This document shows, in pieces, positions 24,050-32,531 of a DNA stretch of 64,000 nucleotides. A program made the translations under genes and the position numbers. Within the stretch, counting starts at the first letter, position 1; each line of letters begins with the position of its first letter. The DNA is taken from positions 3,541,501 to 3,605,500 of the forward strand of contig NZ_CP060139.1 in assembly GCF_014524565.1 (NCBI RefSeq), written 5' to 3'. The notes under the pieces are model-generated. The model saw only the letters and a list, made by a program, of their open reading frames with translations. It ran no database searches and was not told where the DNA came from. Origin of the DNA: Croceimicrobium hydrocarbonivorans (GTDB lineage: Bacteria; Bacteroidota; Bacteroidia; Flavobacteriales; Schleiferiaceae).

Positions 24050-25390
24050 ATGGAAATGAATGGGAAAAAGGTGGCCTTCCACACCTTAGGATGTAAACTG
24101 AATTTTTCAGAAACGGCAACCATCGCCCGCGATTTTAAAGATCAGGGTTTTGCCCAGGTAGATTTTGAGCAAGCGGCTGATGTTTACGTAATTAACACCT
24201 GCTCGGTAACCCATAATGCCGATAAGGAATGTAAGCTTTGGATACGCAAGGCCAAGGAGGCCAATCCTGATAGTTTGGTGGTAATTGTAGGTTGCTATGC
24301 CCAATTACAGCCCGAAGAAATTGCGGCCATGGAAGGAGTTGATCTAGTTTTAGGGGCTACTGAAAAATTCAAGATCACCGATTACCTCGATGGTCTCACC
24401 CAAAGTGATAAGGGGGAGGTGCACTCCTGCGAAATCAATGAGGCCGATTTCTATGTAGGCGCCTATTCCATTGGCGATCGTACCCGTGCCTTCTTAAAGG
24501 TTCAAGATGGCTGCGATTATAAATGTACCTATTGTACCATTCCGCTGGCTCGCGGTATTTCCCGTTCTGATATCCTGGATAATGTGTTGGCCAATGCCCG
24601 CATGATTGTGGAGGAAGGAGCTAAGGAAATCGTTTTAACCGGGGTTAATATTGGCGACTATGGTAAAGGGGAGTTTGGCAATAAACGCCATGAGCATACC
24701 TTTTTAGAATTAGTGCAAGCCCTGGATGAGGTGGAAGGCATCGACCGTTTCCGGATTTCATCCATTGAGCCTAATCTCCTAAAAAATGAGACCATCGAAT
24801 TTGTAGCACAGTCCAAGCGATTTGTGCCGCATTTCCATATTCCACTACAAAGTGGAAGCAATAAGATTCTCAAGAAAATGAAGCGTCGCTACCTCCGCGA
24901 ACTCTATGCAGAGCGGGTAGCGAAAATCCGGGAAGTTATTCCTCATTGTGCCATCGGCGTTGACGTAATATGTGGCTTCCCAGGCGAAACGGAGGAAGAC
25001 TTTATGGAAACCTATAACTTCCTTAAAGATCTTGATATTAGTTACTTGCATGTCTTCACCTACAGTCAGCGTCCTAATACGGAAGCCGACGAAATGGAAG
25101 CGCAAGTACCTTATGGCGAGCGAAAAAAGCGCTCTAAAATGTTACGTGTTCTAAGCGCTAAAAAGCGTCGTTCCTTCTACGAATCGCAATTAGGAACCCA
25201 GCGAGAAGTGCTTTTTGAGGATAATTTTAAAGAGGGATACATCACTGGTTTTACCGAAAATTATGTGAAAGTAAAAACCACCTGGAATCCCGAACTCATT
25301 AATCAGAAAGCCAAAATCAGCTTAAAAGATATTGATGAAGATGGCCTGGTTCGTTTTGACTACCTCGATAATGTGCCTATCTTAGTCTAA
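24050..25390 (+). CDS. mtaB: tRNA (N6-threonylcarbamoyladenosine37-C2)-methylthiotransferase
   Basis: The 446-residue radical SAM enzyme adds a methylthio group to t6A37 in tRNAs decoding ANN codons. The N-terminal MTTase domain has the cluster cysteines in 'LGCKLNFSET', 'NTCSVT' and 'VGCYAQL'. The radical SAM motif is CDYKCTYC (C-x3-C-x2-C) near residue 155. A C-terminal TRAM-like segment follows after about 380. 'GCKLNFSE' with N-x-x-S-E is the MtaB/RimO-type form, and the order and length fit MtaB rather than MiaB. The next gene overlaps its stop (TAATG). The ATG at 24050 is close behind a -7 box; the ATG at 24056 is an alternative. Confidence 0.9.
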   Translation: MEMNGKKVAFHTLGCKLNFSETATIARDFKDQGFAQVDFEQAADVYVINTCSVTHNADKECKLWIRKAKEANPDSLVVIVGCYAQLQPEEIAAMEGVDLVLGATEKFKITDYLDGLTQSDKGEVHSCEINEADFYVGAYSIGDRTRAFLKVQDGCDYKCTYCTIPLARGISRSDILDNVLANARMIVEEGAKEIVLTGVNIGDYGKGEFGNKRHEHTFLELVQALDEVEGIDRFRISSIEPNLLKNETIEFVAQSKRFVPHFHIPLQSGSNKILKKMKRRYLRELYAERVAKIREVIPHCAIGVDVICGFPGETEEDFMETYNFLKDLDISYLHVFTYSQRPNTEADEMEAQVPYGERKKRSKMLRVLSAKKRRSFYESQLGTQREVLFEDNFKEGYITGFTENYVKVKTTWNPELINQKAKISLKDIDEDGLVRFDYLDNVPILV

Positions 25391-25698
25391 TGTTCGCAAG
25401 CCTTATCCAATACCGCCTTAATCCGATTTTTAAAGCCGATTTTTTCCGCTATTGGAAAGAGCATCGTCAGTATTTAATGGATCTTAAGGTCTTGGAATAT
25501 GCAGTTTTACATCGCGAAACGCCAATTGCCTATCTAAGCTATGCGCATTGGTCGGATCGCAAGGAATTCGAAAATCATATCATCGACCCCCAAGGTCCTA
25601 CCTGGACATTTCAGCAAAAGATCGAAGAATGCTGCAATGATGTACGGGTTTTACACCGAATGGATATTATCAAAGATTCTCCCCTCTATGAATCCTAA
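25390..25698 (+). CDS. ABM-like small protein
   Basis: The 102-residue protein has a ferredoxin-like fold pattern: 'ASLIQYRLNPIFKADFFRYWKE', a middle strand, 'AYLSYAHWSDRKEFENHI', and a final helix-strand. This is the layout of antibiotic-biosynthesis-monooxygenase/DUF6176-type proteins. No catalytic residue is visible. The start overlaps the mtaB stop and its end overlaps the next gene by 11 bp, so the three genes form one operon, though a link to tRNA modification is not obvious. Confidence 0.55.
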   Translation: MFASLIQYRLNPIFKADFFRYWKEHRQYLMDLKVLEYAVLHRETPIAYLSYAHWSDRKEFENHIIDPQGPTWTFQQKIEECCNDVRVLHRMDIIKDSPLYES

Positions 25699-26488
25699 TT
25701 GGAAGCAGCTCCTACAAGAAGCCGCTGATCTTTGCCGGGAAACCGGTCAATTTATCGCCTCACAACGTCGCCAAGTAAGTGGCAATCAAGTAGAAGTTAA
25801 GTCCTTAAACAGCTTGGTTTCCTATGTAGATCAGGAAGCGGAACGTCGCCTCGTGGAAGGCCTTTCCAAAATATACCCTGAAGCAGGTTTTATTACTGAG
25901 GAAGAAACGGTAGCCCAAGAACGCAAGGAGTGGAATTGGATTATCGATCCCTTGGATGGTACCACCAATTTCTTATTCGATCTTCCCATCTTCGCGGTAA
26001 GCGTAGCCTTATATCAAGGCGATCGTCCGCAATTAGGAATCGTCTACGAAGTAGGTCAGGATGAGATGTTCACCGCTGCTGCAGGATTGGGAGCCTGGTG
26101 TAATGATCGACCGATTAAGGTTTCCGACGAAAGTGAGTTCAGCAAAACTCTCTTAGCTACCGGCTTCCCATATTATGATTTTGATCGTCTGGAGCCTTTC
26201 AATAAGCTTTTAGCGCATTGTTATACTCATACCCGTGGGGTACGCCGCTTAGGCTCAGCTGCTACCGATTTGGCCTATGTCGCAGCCGGTCGTTTTAATG
26301 GCTATTTCGAATACGGACTTAGTCCCTGGGATGTGGCAGCCGGAATCCTCTTAGTGCAAGAGGCAGGAGGGAAGGTAACTAACTTCAGCGCTGGTCCGGA
26401 TGCGGTATTCAGCGGCGAAATTGTAGCTTCCGCGGATGCGATCTTTAATGAATTTCAGGGCCTGGTAGCCGAGTATATGCTTCCCTAA
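25688..26488 (+). CDS. Inositol monophosphatase family protein
   Basis: The ATG at 25688 (MNPNWKQLL) is chosen; the frame extends further upstream but that would overlap the ABM-like gene fully. Metal-binding motifs of the family are present: 'GFITEEE' near 75, 'IIDPLDGTTNFLF' near 90 (D-P-x-D-G-T) and 'SPWDVAAGILLVQEAGG' near 220 (W-D-x-A). These bind the Mg2+ ions that hydrolyse inositol-1-phosphate or a related sugar or nucleotide phosphate; SuhB-type or CysQ-type substrates cannot be told apart. Length is 266 residues, standard. It ends in a 4-nt overlap with the convergent gene. Confidence 0.85.
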   Translation: MNPNWKQLLQEAADLCRETGQFIASQRRQVSGNQVEVKSLNSLVSYVDQEAERRLVEGLSKIYPEAGFITEEETVAQERKEWNWIIDPLDGTTNFLFDLPIFAVSVALYQGDRPQLGIVYEVGQDEMFTAAAGLGAWCNDRPIKVSDESEFSKTLLATGFPYYDFDRLEPFNKLLAHCYTHTRGVRRLGSAATDLAYVAAGRFNGYFEYGLSPWDVAAGILLVQEAGGKVTNFSAGPDAVFSGEIVASADAIFNEFQGLVAEYMLP

Positions 26489-26979
26489 GCGATTGGAAGC
26501 CAGTCTTTATGCCAGCTATTGCTGATAATGGTTTCCCATTTCTTTTCCATCTCACCTTTGGTGGCCACCAAGTTATTGAAGACCACTGTATTCTGATCTA
26601 AATCTCCATTTTCCAAAGCGGCACGGAAATCCATCATATGCATGGTTTCAATCATGGAGTTATGGTCGCGGAAGGCAATCTGAGTGCGATCTAATAGAGA
26701 GATATTTAATTCGCGCTCCAGATTTTGCATATGCTGCACCAGCTTGTCAATGCTGCAACCGGTCGCTTGATAAGAAGCTTCATCCAGGCTCACCACGATA
26801 AAACGATCGTAAATGATGGTAAAACTGGCATTTAGGGGATGACCGTGGGCCTTCCAATCATCGAGAAAATTCATGAGGCGGGCGGTAATGCGCTCCACCT
26901 TTTCAAACTCCAAGAATTCCGTACTCTGGTAAATCCAAATACGGGCATCCTCATTCATTTCGTCAAATGCTGAATACAT
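26485..26979 (-). CDS. Conserved Bacteroidota protein often labelled 'ABC transporter ATPase'
   Basis: The 164-residue cytosolic protein includes 'RIWIYQSTEFLEFEKVERI', 'FLDDWKAHGHPLNASFTIIY' and 'ATGCSIDKLVQHMQNLE'. This is the family annotated in flavobacteria as ABC transporter ATPase, yet there is no Walker A (GxxxxGKT), Walker B or LSGGQ motif, so the label is unsupported. It is the last gene of the minus operon beginning with the amidase and follows the CCG Fe-S gene by 9 bp, a neighbourhood I believe is conserved in the phylum. Function is unknown. Confidence 0.7.
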   Translation of the reverse strand: MYSAFDEMNEDARIWIYQSTEFLEFEKVERITARLMNFLDDWKAHGHPLNASFTIIYDRFIVVSLDEASYQATGCSIDKLVQHMQNLERELNISLLDRTQIAFRDHNSMIETMHMMDFRAALENGDLDQNTVVFNNLVATKGEMEKKWETIISNSWHKDWLPIA

Positions 26980-26988
26980 AGTCTTCGT

Positions 26989-27780
26989 TTAGAGGTCTTC
27001 GGCGCTAGCGATTAATTCGGCAAGGTCTAATACGGGTAAGTCGCCTTCGCGGGAACTGTGCTTCACTCCGTCGGTCATCATGGTATTACAAAAGGGGCAA
27101 CCGGCCGCAATAATATCGGGCTTGGTTTCCAGGGCTTCCTCAGTACGCTCGATATTGATGTCTTTATTACCCGCTTCGGGCTCCTTAAACATCTGGGCAC
27201 CACCGGCACCACAGCATAAAGCATTGCTTTTACAACGACGCATTTCCACCAGCTCGGCATCCAGTTTTTGGATAAGCTCACGCGGAGCTTCGTATACCCC
27301 ATTGGCCCGACCTAAATAACAAGGATCGTGGAAGGTGATTTTCTTGCCTTTGTATTGGCCTCCTTCAATAGTGAGGCGACCATCCTTTAAAAGCTGATTG
27401 ATAAATTGGCTATGATGTAATACTTCGTATTTACCACCCAATTCAGGATATTCATTGGCCAGGGTATTGAAGCAATGCGGGCAAGTAGTAACAATCTTCT
27501 TTACCTCATAAGCATTTAAGACCTCAATATTCTGCATGGCTTGCATCATAAATACAAACTCATTCCCAGCTCTTTTAGCGGGATCTCCGGTGCAGGACTC
27601 TTCGGTACCTAAAACACCGAATTCAACGCCGGATTTATGTAAAATCTTAACAAAAGCCTTGGTTATTTTCTTAGCACGGTCGTCGAAACTACCGGCGCAT
27701 CCCACCCAAAATAATACTTCGGGGAGTTTATCGCTGGCGGCCAACTCGGCCATGGTGGGGACTACTAATTGTTCTTCCAT
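26989..27780 (-). CDS. CCG-domain Fe-S oxidoreductase subunit (HdrB/LutA-like)
   Basis: The 263-residue protein has two Cys-rich CCG modules. The first has 'WVGCAGSFDDRAKK' and 'ESCTGDPAKR' with 'TTCPHCFNTL'; the second has 'DPCYLGR', 'LCCGAGGAQMF' and 'AGCPFCNTMM'. CCG domains bind a non-cubane Fe-S cluster in heterodisulfide reductase and similar electron-transfer enzymes. It lacks the CxxCxxC ferredoxin clusters, which are in the 438-residue membrane protein of the same operon, so the two are probably subunits of one complex that moves electrons between a quinone and an unknown substrate. Its start ATG overlaps the upstream stop (TAATG). Confidence 0.85.
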   Translation of the reverse strand: MEEQLVVPTMAELAASDKLPEVLFWVGCAGSFDDRAKKITKAFVKILHKSGVEFGVLGTEESCTGDPAKRAGNEFVFMMQAMQNIEVLNAYEVKKIVTTCPHCFNTLANEYPELGGKYEVLHHSQFINQLLKDGRLTIEGGQYKGKKITFHDPCYLGRANGVYEAPRELIQKLDAELVEMRRCKSNALCCGAGGAQMFKEPEAGNKDINIERTEEALETKPDIIAAGCPFCNTMMTDGVKHSSREGDLPVLDLAELIASAEDL

Positions 27781-28403
27781 TAGTCAATCAATTCATAAAG
27801 TTTACCACTTTGGGTTCTAAAGCCCACTAAGCCTTTGCTTAGGTTAAAGTAGTACATCCTATTTTCGGTGGGATCTTGCACAGTAGGACCAAAAACCTCC
27901 GTAAAGGTTTTGGAAATTAAGCTTAAAGAGTCCGCATAAAAGACATTAGCAGAATTCAGATAGAGACTATCATTGCGATAGCTGAACTGAATTTGATCTG
28001 CTAAAACACTGCTGGAATCTTGCAGTTCCAGGCTTAAAATATCAGAATAGCCGCGGGCATCACTGGCCGTAGATTGGAGGTAAAAGCGATAGGTGAAATA
28101 AATTTCAGGATCGCTATTATAGAGTTGATAGGTTCGCTTTTCCGCTTCAATACGATCGGTACCTCCGAAGGATCCCAAATTGGTGGAGCCTTCAAAGTTT
28201 TCGAATTCCTGCAAGTTCTTAATCAGATTGAGGGAGGTAGTATCGCCCTCATCATTAGCAAAGCGCTTACTGTACTTCTTGGCGGGTTTTAAAGAAAGAA
28301 AGGCATTATTGAGCACCAGGCTTTGACTCGATTCGGTTTCACAGGCAGTGGCCGAAATCAAGATACCCAGTATCCAAACGTATATGCCCAGCCTATTTTT
28401 CAA
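27780..28403 (-). CDS. Hypothetical lipoprotein
   Basis: The 207-residue protein opens MKNRLGIYVWILGILISATAC, a lipoprotein signal with Cys21, from a TTG start at 28403 that overlaps the HAD gene's end by 11 bp. The mature part is beta-rich. Its place between a phosphatase and an Fe-S subunit is likely a conserved operon arrangement, but no domain is recognised. Probable location is the inner leaflet of the outer membrane. Confidence 0.6.
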   Translation of the reverse strand: MKNRLGIYVWILGILISATACETESSQSLVLNNAFLSLKPAKKYSKRFANDEGDTTSLNLIKNLQEFENFEGSTNLGSFGGTDRIEAEKRTYQLYNSDPEIYFTYRFYLQSTASDARGYSDILSLELQDSSSVLADQIQFSYRNDSLYLNSANVFYADSLSLISKTFTEVFGPTVQDPTENRMYYFNLSKGLVGFRTQSGKLYELID

Positions 28404-28827
28404 AAACCTGAATCTTTACTTCGCGTTCAACTAAATCGGTGAATTTACCCTTATAGCGAGTGGCTTTTACCAGGTGATTGTCAATCCAATGGTAGTTACC
28501 TCCACGAGGTTTTCCCATCAACATACCATGGTATTTAAAGCCTTTTTCGTTGAGCCATTTTTCGGTTACTTCTCGGTGTTCCTCTGTTCTGGAGGTAAAG
28601 AAGTAAATAATATGCCCCTGATCGTACCAGCGGTTTAAGGTTTCTAAAGCATCCGGATAATGATTGGCAGTGGCCATTCGCTCTGGCTCCTCATTGGGGA
28701 TATCATCGCATACGGTGCCATCGATATCAATGAGGTAGTTTTTGATCCCCTTGGGTAATTGGGGACTTAACTTTTTCCCATCGACCTCCAGTTCCTCTAA
28801 TTCTACATTCTCTTTGGTCTTGGACAT
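28393..28827 (-). CDS. HAD-family phosphatase
   Basis: The 144-residue protein has motif I 'LIDIDGTVCDDIP' (DxDGT), motif II 'IIYFFTSRTEEHR' (Ser/Thr after a strand) and a late 'YHWIDNHLVKATRY' that could hold motif III/IV acids. The size suits the small capless HAD type similar to polynucleotide-kinase 3'-phosphatase or LNS2 folds. The substrate is not deducible. It lies in the minus operon downstream of the 438-residue Fe-S protein by 9 bp. Confidence 0.75.
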   Translation of the reverse strand: MSKTKENVELEELEVDGKKLSPQLPKGIKNYLIDIDGTVCDDIPNEEPERMATANHYPDALETLNRWYDQGHIIYFFTSRTEEHREVTEKWLNEKGFKYHGMLMGKPRGGNYHWIDNHLVKATRYKGKFTDLVEREVKIQVFEK

Positions 28828-28836
28828 ATCTCTATT

Positions 28837-30153
28837 TTATTCGTTGATCCAATTGGCACGATCTGCCTGTGCATAGGCCCAGGGCGCCGCATTGTTCTCA
28901 ATATTGGTCATCATGGTGTTGAGCGCAGGATTGGCAGCAGATTCTTCCATCACCAAATAGCGACGCATTTCAACAATGATTGACATAGGGTCGATGTTTA
29001 CCGGACAGGCCTCAGCACAAGCATTACAAGTGGTGCAGGCCCAAATTTCTTCGCGGCTGATATAATCGTCGAGCAGGCTTTTGCCATCCTCCTCAAATTT
29101 TCCTTTGGCATCTACAATGGCACTCACTTCTTCTAAGCGATCGCGAGTATCCATCATAATTTTACGAGGCGATAATTTTTTCCCAGTTTGATTGGCGGGA
29201 CAGGATGAAGTACAACGGCCACACTCTGTACAAGAGTAGGCATTCATCAATTGTACGCGGTGCAGGTCCAAAACATCTTTGGCTCCAAATCGTGAAGGTT
29301 CTTCGGCAGCATCACCTTCTGCAGGAGCGGCAAAAGGATCTGCATTAGGGTCCATCATTAATTCCACCTCCTTCTTCACGCTTTCCATATTCGTGAACTG
29401 TCCGGCAGGCTCTAATTTGCTGTGCCAAACATTAGGAAAAGCCATAATAATGTGGAAGTGCTTAGAATAGGGGAGGTAATTTAAAAAGGCCAAAATACCC
29501 AGGATGTGGAACCACCAGGCAAAGCGCTCAATGGCATGCAAGGTTCCTTGATCCATACCACTAAAAATGGGCGCCAATTGGGAGCTTACTATCCATCCAT
29601 CCACACCATTACCTTCAATATTGGCCTCTGCGGCACCTAAAAGTAGGAGGGCAGTCATTAATACCAATTCAATGTAAAGGATATTATTCCCGTCTCTTTT
29701 GGCCCAGCCTTTTAATTCTTTAAAGCGATCTACCTTCTGAACATTTCTTCTCCACAGGAAAATCAAACAGGCGATAATCACCATTACCGCCAGGATTTCG
29801 AAGAAGTGAATAGCGGCATCATATACCGGTCCTAAAAAGGGACGAAACATGCGATGACTACCTAAAATGCCATCCAGTAAAATTTCAGCTACTTCGATAT
29901 TAATCAGCAAGAAACCGGCATATACAATAACGTGAAAGAAGCCGGCAACAACCTTGCGCTTTACCATTTTACTTTGGCCCAGTGCTACTCGCGTCATCAG
30001 CGCCCAACGCTCATTAGGGCGATCATTGCGCAGCACGGCTTTGCCCAGATTGATATTACGCCAAACCTTCCCGAAATTTTTAGCGAAAAAATAGGCTGCT
30101 AGGCCCAATGCTACCAGAAAGAGGATGTTTTGGATGCCGAAATGTAGTTCCAT
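28837..30153 (-). CDS. Membrane-bound 4Fe-4S electron-transfer protein
   Basis: In the 438-residue protein, the N-terminal half has several transmembrane helices (about 5-25, 70-90, 115-140, 155-180, 210-235) and His residues suited to heme b, as in nitrate-reductase gamma or HdrE-type subunits. The C-terminal half has two 4Fe-4S motifs, 'CTECGRCTSSCP' and 'CTTCNACAEACP'. This layout fits HdrE-HdrC-like fusions. With the CCG protein (26989-27780) it would make a quinone-linked heterodisulfide-type oxidoreductase; the soluble substrate is unknown. The HAD and lipoprotein genes lie between the two. Confidence 0.85.
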   Translation of the reverse strand: MELHFGIQNILFLVALGLAAYFFAKNFGKVWRNINLGKAVLRNDRPNERWALMTRVALGQSKMVKRKVVAGFFHVIVYAGFLLINIEVAEILLDGILGSHRMFRPFLGPVYDAAIHFFEILAVMVIIACLIFLWRRNVQKVDRFKELKGWAKRDGNNILYIELVLMTALLLLGAAEANIEGNGVDGWIVSSQLAPIFSGMDQGTLHAIERFAWWFHILGILAFLNYLPYSKHFHIIMAFPNVWHSKLEPAGQFTNMESVKKEVELMMDPNADPFAAPAEGDAAEEPSRFGAKDVLDLHRVQLMNAYSCTECGRCTSSCPANQTGKKLSPRKIMMDTRDRLEEVSAIVDAKGKFEEDGKSLLDDYISREEIWACTTCNACAEACPVNIDPMSIIVEMRRYLVMEESAANPALNTMMTNIENNAAPWAYAQADRANWINE

Positions 30154-30174
30154 ATACCTTAAATTTTACAGTCC

Positions 30175-31188
30175 CTATTTAGACGAATCCTCGCTTTGCT
30201 CGCGCTTGGCTTTGGCCTCTTCTTCTTTGGCCAGGATTTCCTCCTCACTGTATTCATCACTTCTGCCAAAAAGCGAAAAATGAACATAGCGCTTGGGATT
30301 GTATTTCAGATCGAGTAATACCAAATTAAGCTGTTCGGTAACCTTAACCAAATTGGCGTAGAGCTCCGGATCATTAACTAGGGCACCAGCGCTACCGCTA
30401 CCGGCGTCAATCTTGGTCATAACGGCATTGGCCCGCAACAGGGTGCTATCCAAATTTTCTACGGTGCGCTTAAAGTTTACATGCGCTAGGCTATCACTCA
30501 AGGATGCTAAGTTGGTGAAAATCGCATCCAAATTGGCGCGGTTTTCTTCTACGGTAGAGGTAATTTTACTCAGATCATCTACCGAGCTTACGATATCTTC
30601 TTCACTGCGTTTTACCGCGCGGTTTAAGCCTTCTACAACCTCTTGTAATTTACCAAAGGTGCTGCGGAAATTATCACGAGTTTCTTCATTCAAAAAAGCG
30701 GAAGCCAGCACCATTACGGTATCTATGGAGCCAATGAGTTTTTCCGCCTTCTCCTTAATCGGGCGTACCTGCTCATTTACTTCATCCGCTAAGCTCAATT
30801 GAACTTTAGACTCCAAGGTGTCGCCGGCAACCAGGGCATTAGGGCTTTTACCCAGAATTAATTCGATCGAACGATTACCTAATAGATCGGAGGAGATGAG
30901 CGCCACGCTATTATCCGGAATCGGGAAGTCGGTAGTGATATTCATCGCTACCATTAAAGTGCCCGAGCCATTGGGGTGGAAATAAATTTTATCCACCTGA
31001 CCTACTTTTAGCCCGTTTATAGTTACCGGACGAGCAGGGGAAAGACCGTCAACAGTCTTATACTCAGCGTAAATGATGGATCTTGAACTAAAAAGGTCCT
31101 GACCTTTTAAGAATTCGATACCCCAGTATAATGAGGCGAGAGCGGCTAAGGTGATTAGCCCTACTTTAAATTCGCGAGATAACTTCAA
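30175..31188 (-). CDS. MlaD-like MCE-domain protein
   Basis: The 337-residue protein has an N-terminal membrane anchor (FKVGLITLAALASLYWGIEFL) and then an MCE domain (about 35-115) with 'YAEYKTVDGLSPARPVTING' and 'GQVDKIYF', followed by a long helical segment with heptad-like spacing. MCE proteins form tunnels that carry lipids between the membranes; MlaD moves phospholipids toward or from the outer membrane. MlaE and MlaF partners are not in this window. It is the second gene of the operon begun by the amidase and is separated from it by 35 bp. Confidence 0.85.
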   Translation of the reverse strand: MKLSREFKVGLITLAALASLYWGIEFLKGQDLFSSRSIIYAEYKTVDGLSPARPVTINGLKVGQVDKIYFHPNGSGTLMVAMNITTDFPIPDNSVALISSDLLGNRSIELILGKSPNALVAGDTLESKVQLSLADEVNEQVRPIKEKAEKLIGSIDTVMVLASAFLNEETRDNFRSTFGKLQEVVEGLNRAVKRSEEDIVSSVDDLSKITSTVEENRANLDAIFTNLASLSDSLAHVNFKRTVENLDSTLLRANAVMTKIDAGSGSAGALVNDPELYANLVKVTEQLNLVLLDLKYNPKRYVHFSLFGRSDEYSEEEILAKEEEAKAKREQSEDSSK

Positions 31189-31223
31189 GAAGAAAGCTTT
31201 TTAAGCCCACAAAGATTAAAAAT

Positions 31224-32462
31224 TTAGCGCAGCTTTTTACGGGCTTCGGTGGCACTAATTTTCCTGCCATTGTCTAAGCCTATCACAAAGGCCCCTTTAA
31301 AGCCTAGGGCTTGCATACGTTTGGCTGTAGCCTGAGCTTCATTAAAATTATCCGTTAGCCCGGTATAATATTTAAAGAGTCCACTCTCTTCAATTTGACC
31401 AATGCCATTTTGCCCTTTAAAAATGGGGTCTCCCGCTTTTTTAGCACTGCTCAAGGTGAGTATTTGCACCGCAAATTTTACGCCTTGAGTATTGAGCTTT
31501 TCCTCTTCCTTCTTAATCGTTTGGGCATGAGGTTCCACCTTTAAAGGTTCTTGGGCTTTGGGCTTAATATCCTCTTTGGGCTTGTTTTTATCAGAATCAG
31601 TACTGGTTTTTTCTTCCTTAGGCTTTTCGCCGGATGCGCCTTCACTGGCACCTTGGTTGGCAATAGCATCGGCAATCAATAAATCTTGTTTCTCCTTGAA
31701 ATCGCGAATCGCACGGAAAATAGCAGAAGCCATATAAGATTGTCCACGTTCTGAGTTCAAGAAATCTTCTTCAGCAGGATTGGTTAAAAAGCCCAATTCA
31801 ATCAATACAGCTGGCATGGCGGTACGACTGGTTACATATAAAGGTTGTTGTTTAACCCCGCGATCCTTGCGTTGTACGCGTTCCCGAAATTGATATTGAA
31901 CCGCACTGGCAAATTCTACACTTTCATTTAAATAGGTTTGCTGCATCAGGTTCAAACCGATATAAGACATTGGGTTCTTGGGATCAAAGCCTTCGTAGCG
32001 TTGCTCGTAGTTTTCTTCCAAAAGGATGGCGGAGTTCTCAATAATCGCAATCCGGTTTTCATCATCATGATTTTTCCCTAAAACGATTGTTGTACATCCG
32101 TTTACAGAGCTTTTGGTAAAAGAGTCACAATGAATACTGATAAAGAGATCACCCTTGGCTTCATTGGCGATTTCCGCCCTTTTCTCCAGAGTAACTGAGG
32201 TATTGCTGGTACGAGTGTAAACCACTTTAACGTCGGGTAAATTCTCTCGAATGTACTCTCCTAATTTGAGCGTAACTGCCAGAGTAATATCTCTTTCTAC
32301 CGTTTTATAGCGTTTGGTTCCCAGGTTTCCGGGGTCCCGGCCTCCGTGCCCGGCATCTAGTACAATTGTGCGTATCCCGCCTAAGTCCTGTTGTGCATAG
32401 GCTGGAGCCCAAAAACAGGATAGAAAGAATAAAGCGAGGAATAGCGTCGTTCTAGAGTTCAA
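31224..32462 (-). CDS. N-acetylmuramoyl-L-alanine amidase (AmiC type)
   Basis: The 412-residue protein starts at a TTG with signal peptide 'TTLFLALFFLSCFWAPAYAQ'. The amidase_3 zinc domain spans about 28-260, with 'VLDAGHGGRDPGN' (first zinc His), the Glu of 'VERDITLAV', 'LFISIHCDSF' (second zinc His) and 'ELGFLTNPAEEDFL'. A Lys/Glu/Pro-rich linker follows (about 270-330), and the C-terminus 'KFAVQILTLSSAKK' with 'GFKGAFVIG' looks like a SPOR-type peptidoglycan-binding domain. It cleaves the lactyl-peptide link of peptidoglycan in the periplasm during division. It is transcribed divergently from lptD from a nearby -7 box. Confidence 0.88.
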   Translation of the reverse strand: MNSRTTLFLALFFLSCFWAPAYAQQDLGGIRTIVLDAGHGGRDPGNLGTKRYKTVERDITLAVTLKLGEYIRENLPDVKVVYTRTSNTSVTLEKRAEIANEAKGDLFISIHCDSFTKSSVNGCTTIVLGKNHDDENRIAIIENSAILLEENYEQRYEGFDPKNPMSYIGLNLMQQTYLNESVEFASAVQYQFRERVQRKDRGVKQQPLYVTSRTAMPAVLIELGFLTNPAEEDFLNSERGQSYMASAIFRAIRDFKEKQDLLIADAIANQGASEGASGEKPKEEKTSTDSDKNKPKEDIKPKAQEPLKVEPHAQTIKKEEEKLNTQGVKFAVQILTLSSAKKAGDPIFKGQNGIGQIEESGLFKYYTGLTDNFNEAQATAKRMQALGFKGAFVIGLDNGRKISATEARKKLR

Positions 32463-32478
32463 TGGCGCGAATTTTGAT

Positions 32479-32486
32479 TAGTTTTG
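32479..32486 (+). promoter_or_regulatory. -7 box for lptD
   Basis: TAGTTTTG fits TAnnTTTG. A TTG at 32484 that could be read as the lptD start lies inside this box, which argues for the start at 32532 instead. The box lies closer to the amidase gene than the amidase's own box does, so the two promoters point toward each other's territory. Confidence 0.45.
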
Positions 32487-32515
32487 GCCTCAATTTGCGG
32501 CAGCATATTTAATAG

Positions 32516-32523
32516 CAAATTTA
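32516..32523 (-). promoter_or_regulatory. -7 box for the amidase operon
   Basis: On the minus strand this reads TAAATTTG, a full match to TAnnTTTG. It lies 54 bp upstream of the TTG start at 32462. The resulting 5' leader would cross the lptD box at 32479-32486. No clear -33 element was found. Confidence 0.45.
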
Positions 32524-32531
32524 CCTTCATA

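Noticed and set aside
23883-24119. 78-codon minus ORF across the divergent promoter
   Set aside because: Overlaps the mtaB start and the promoter box; no protein-like features.
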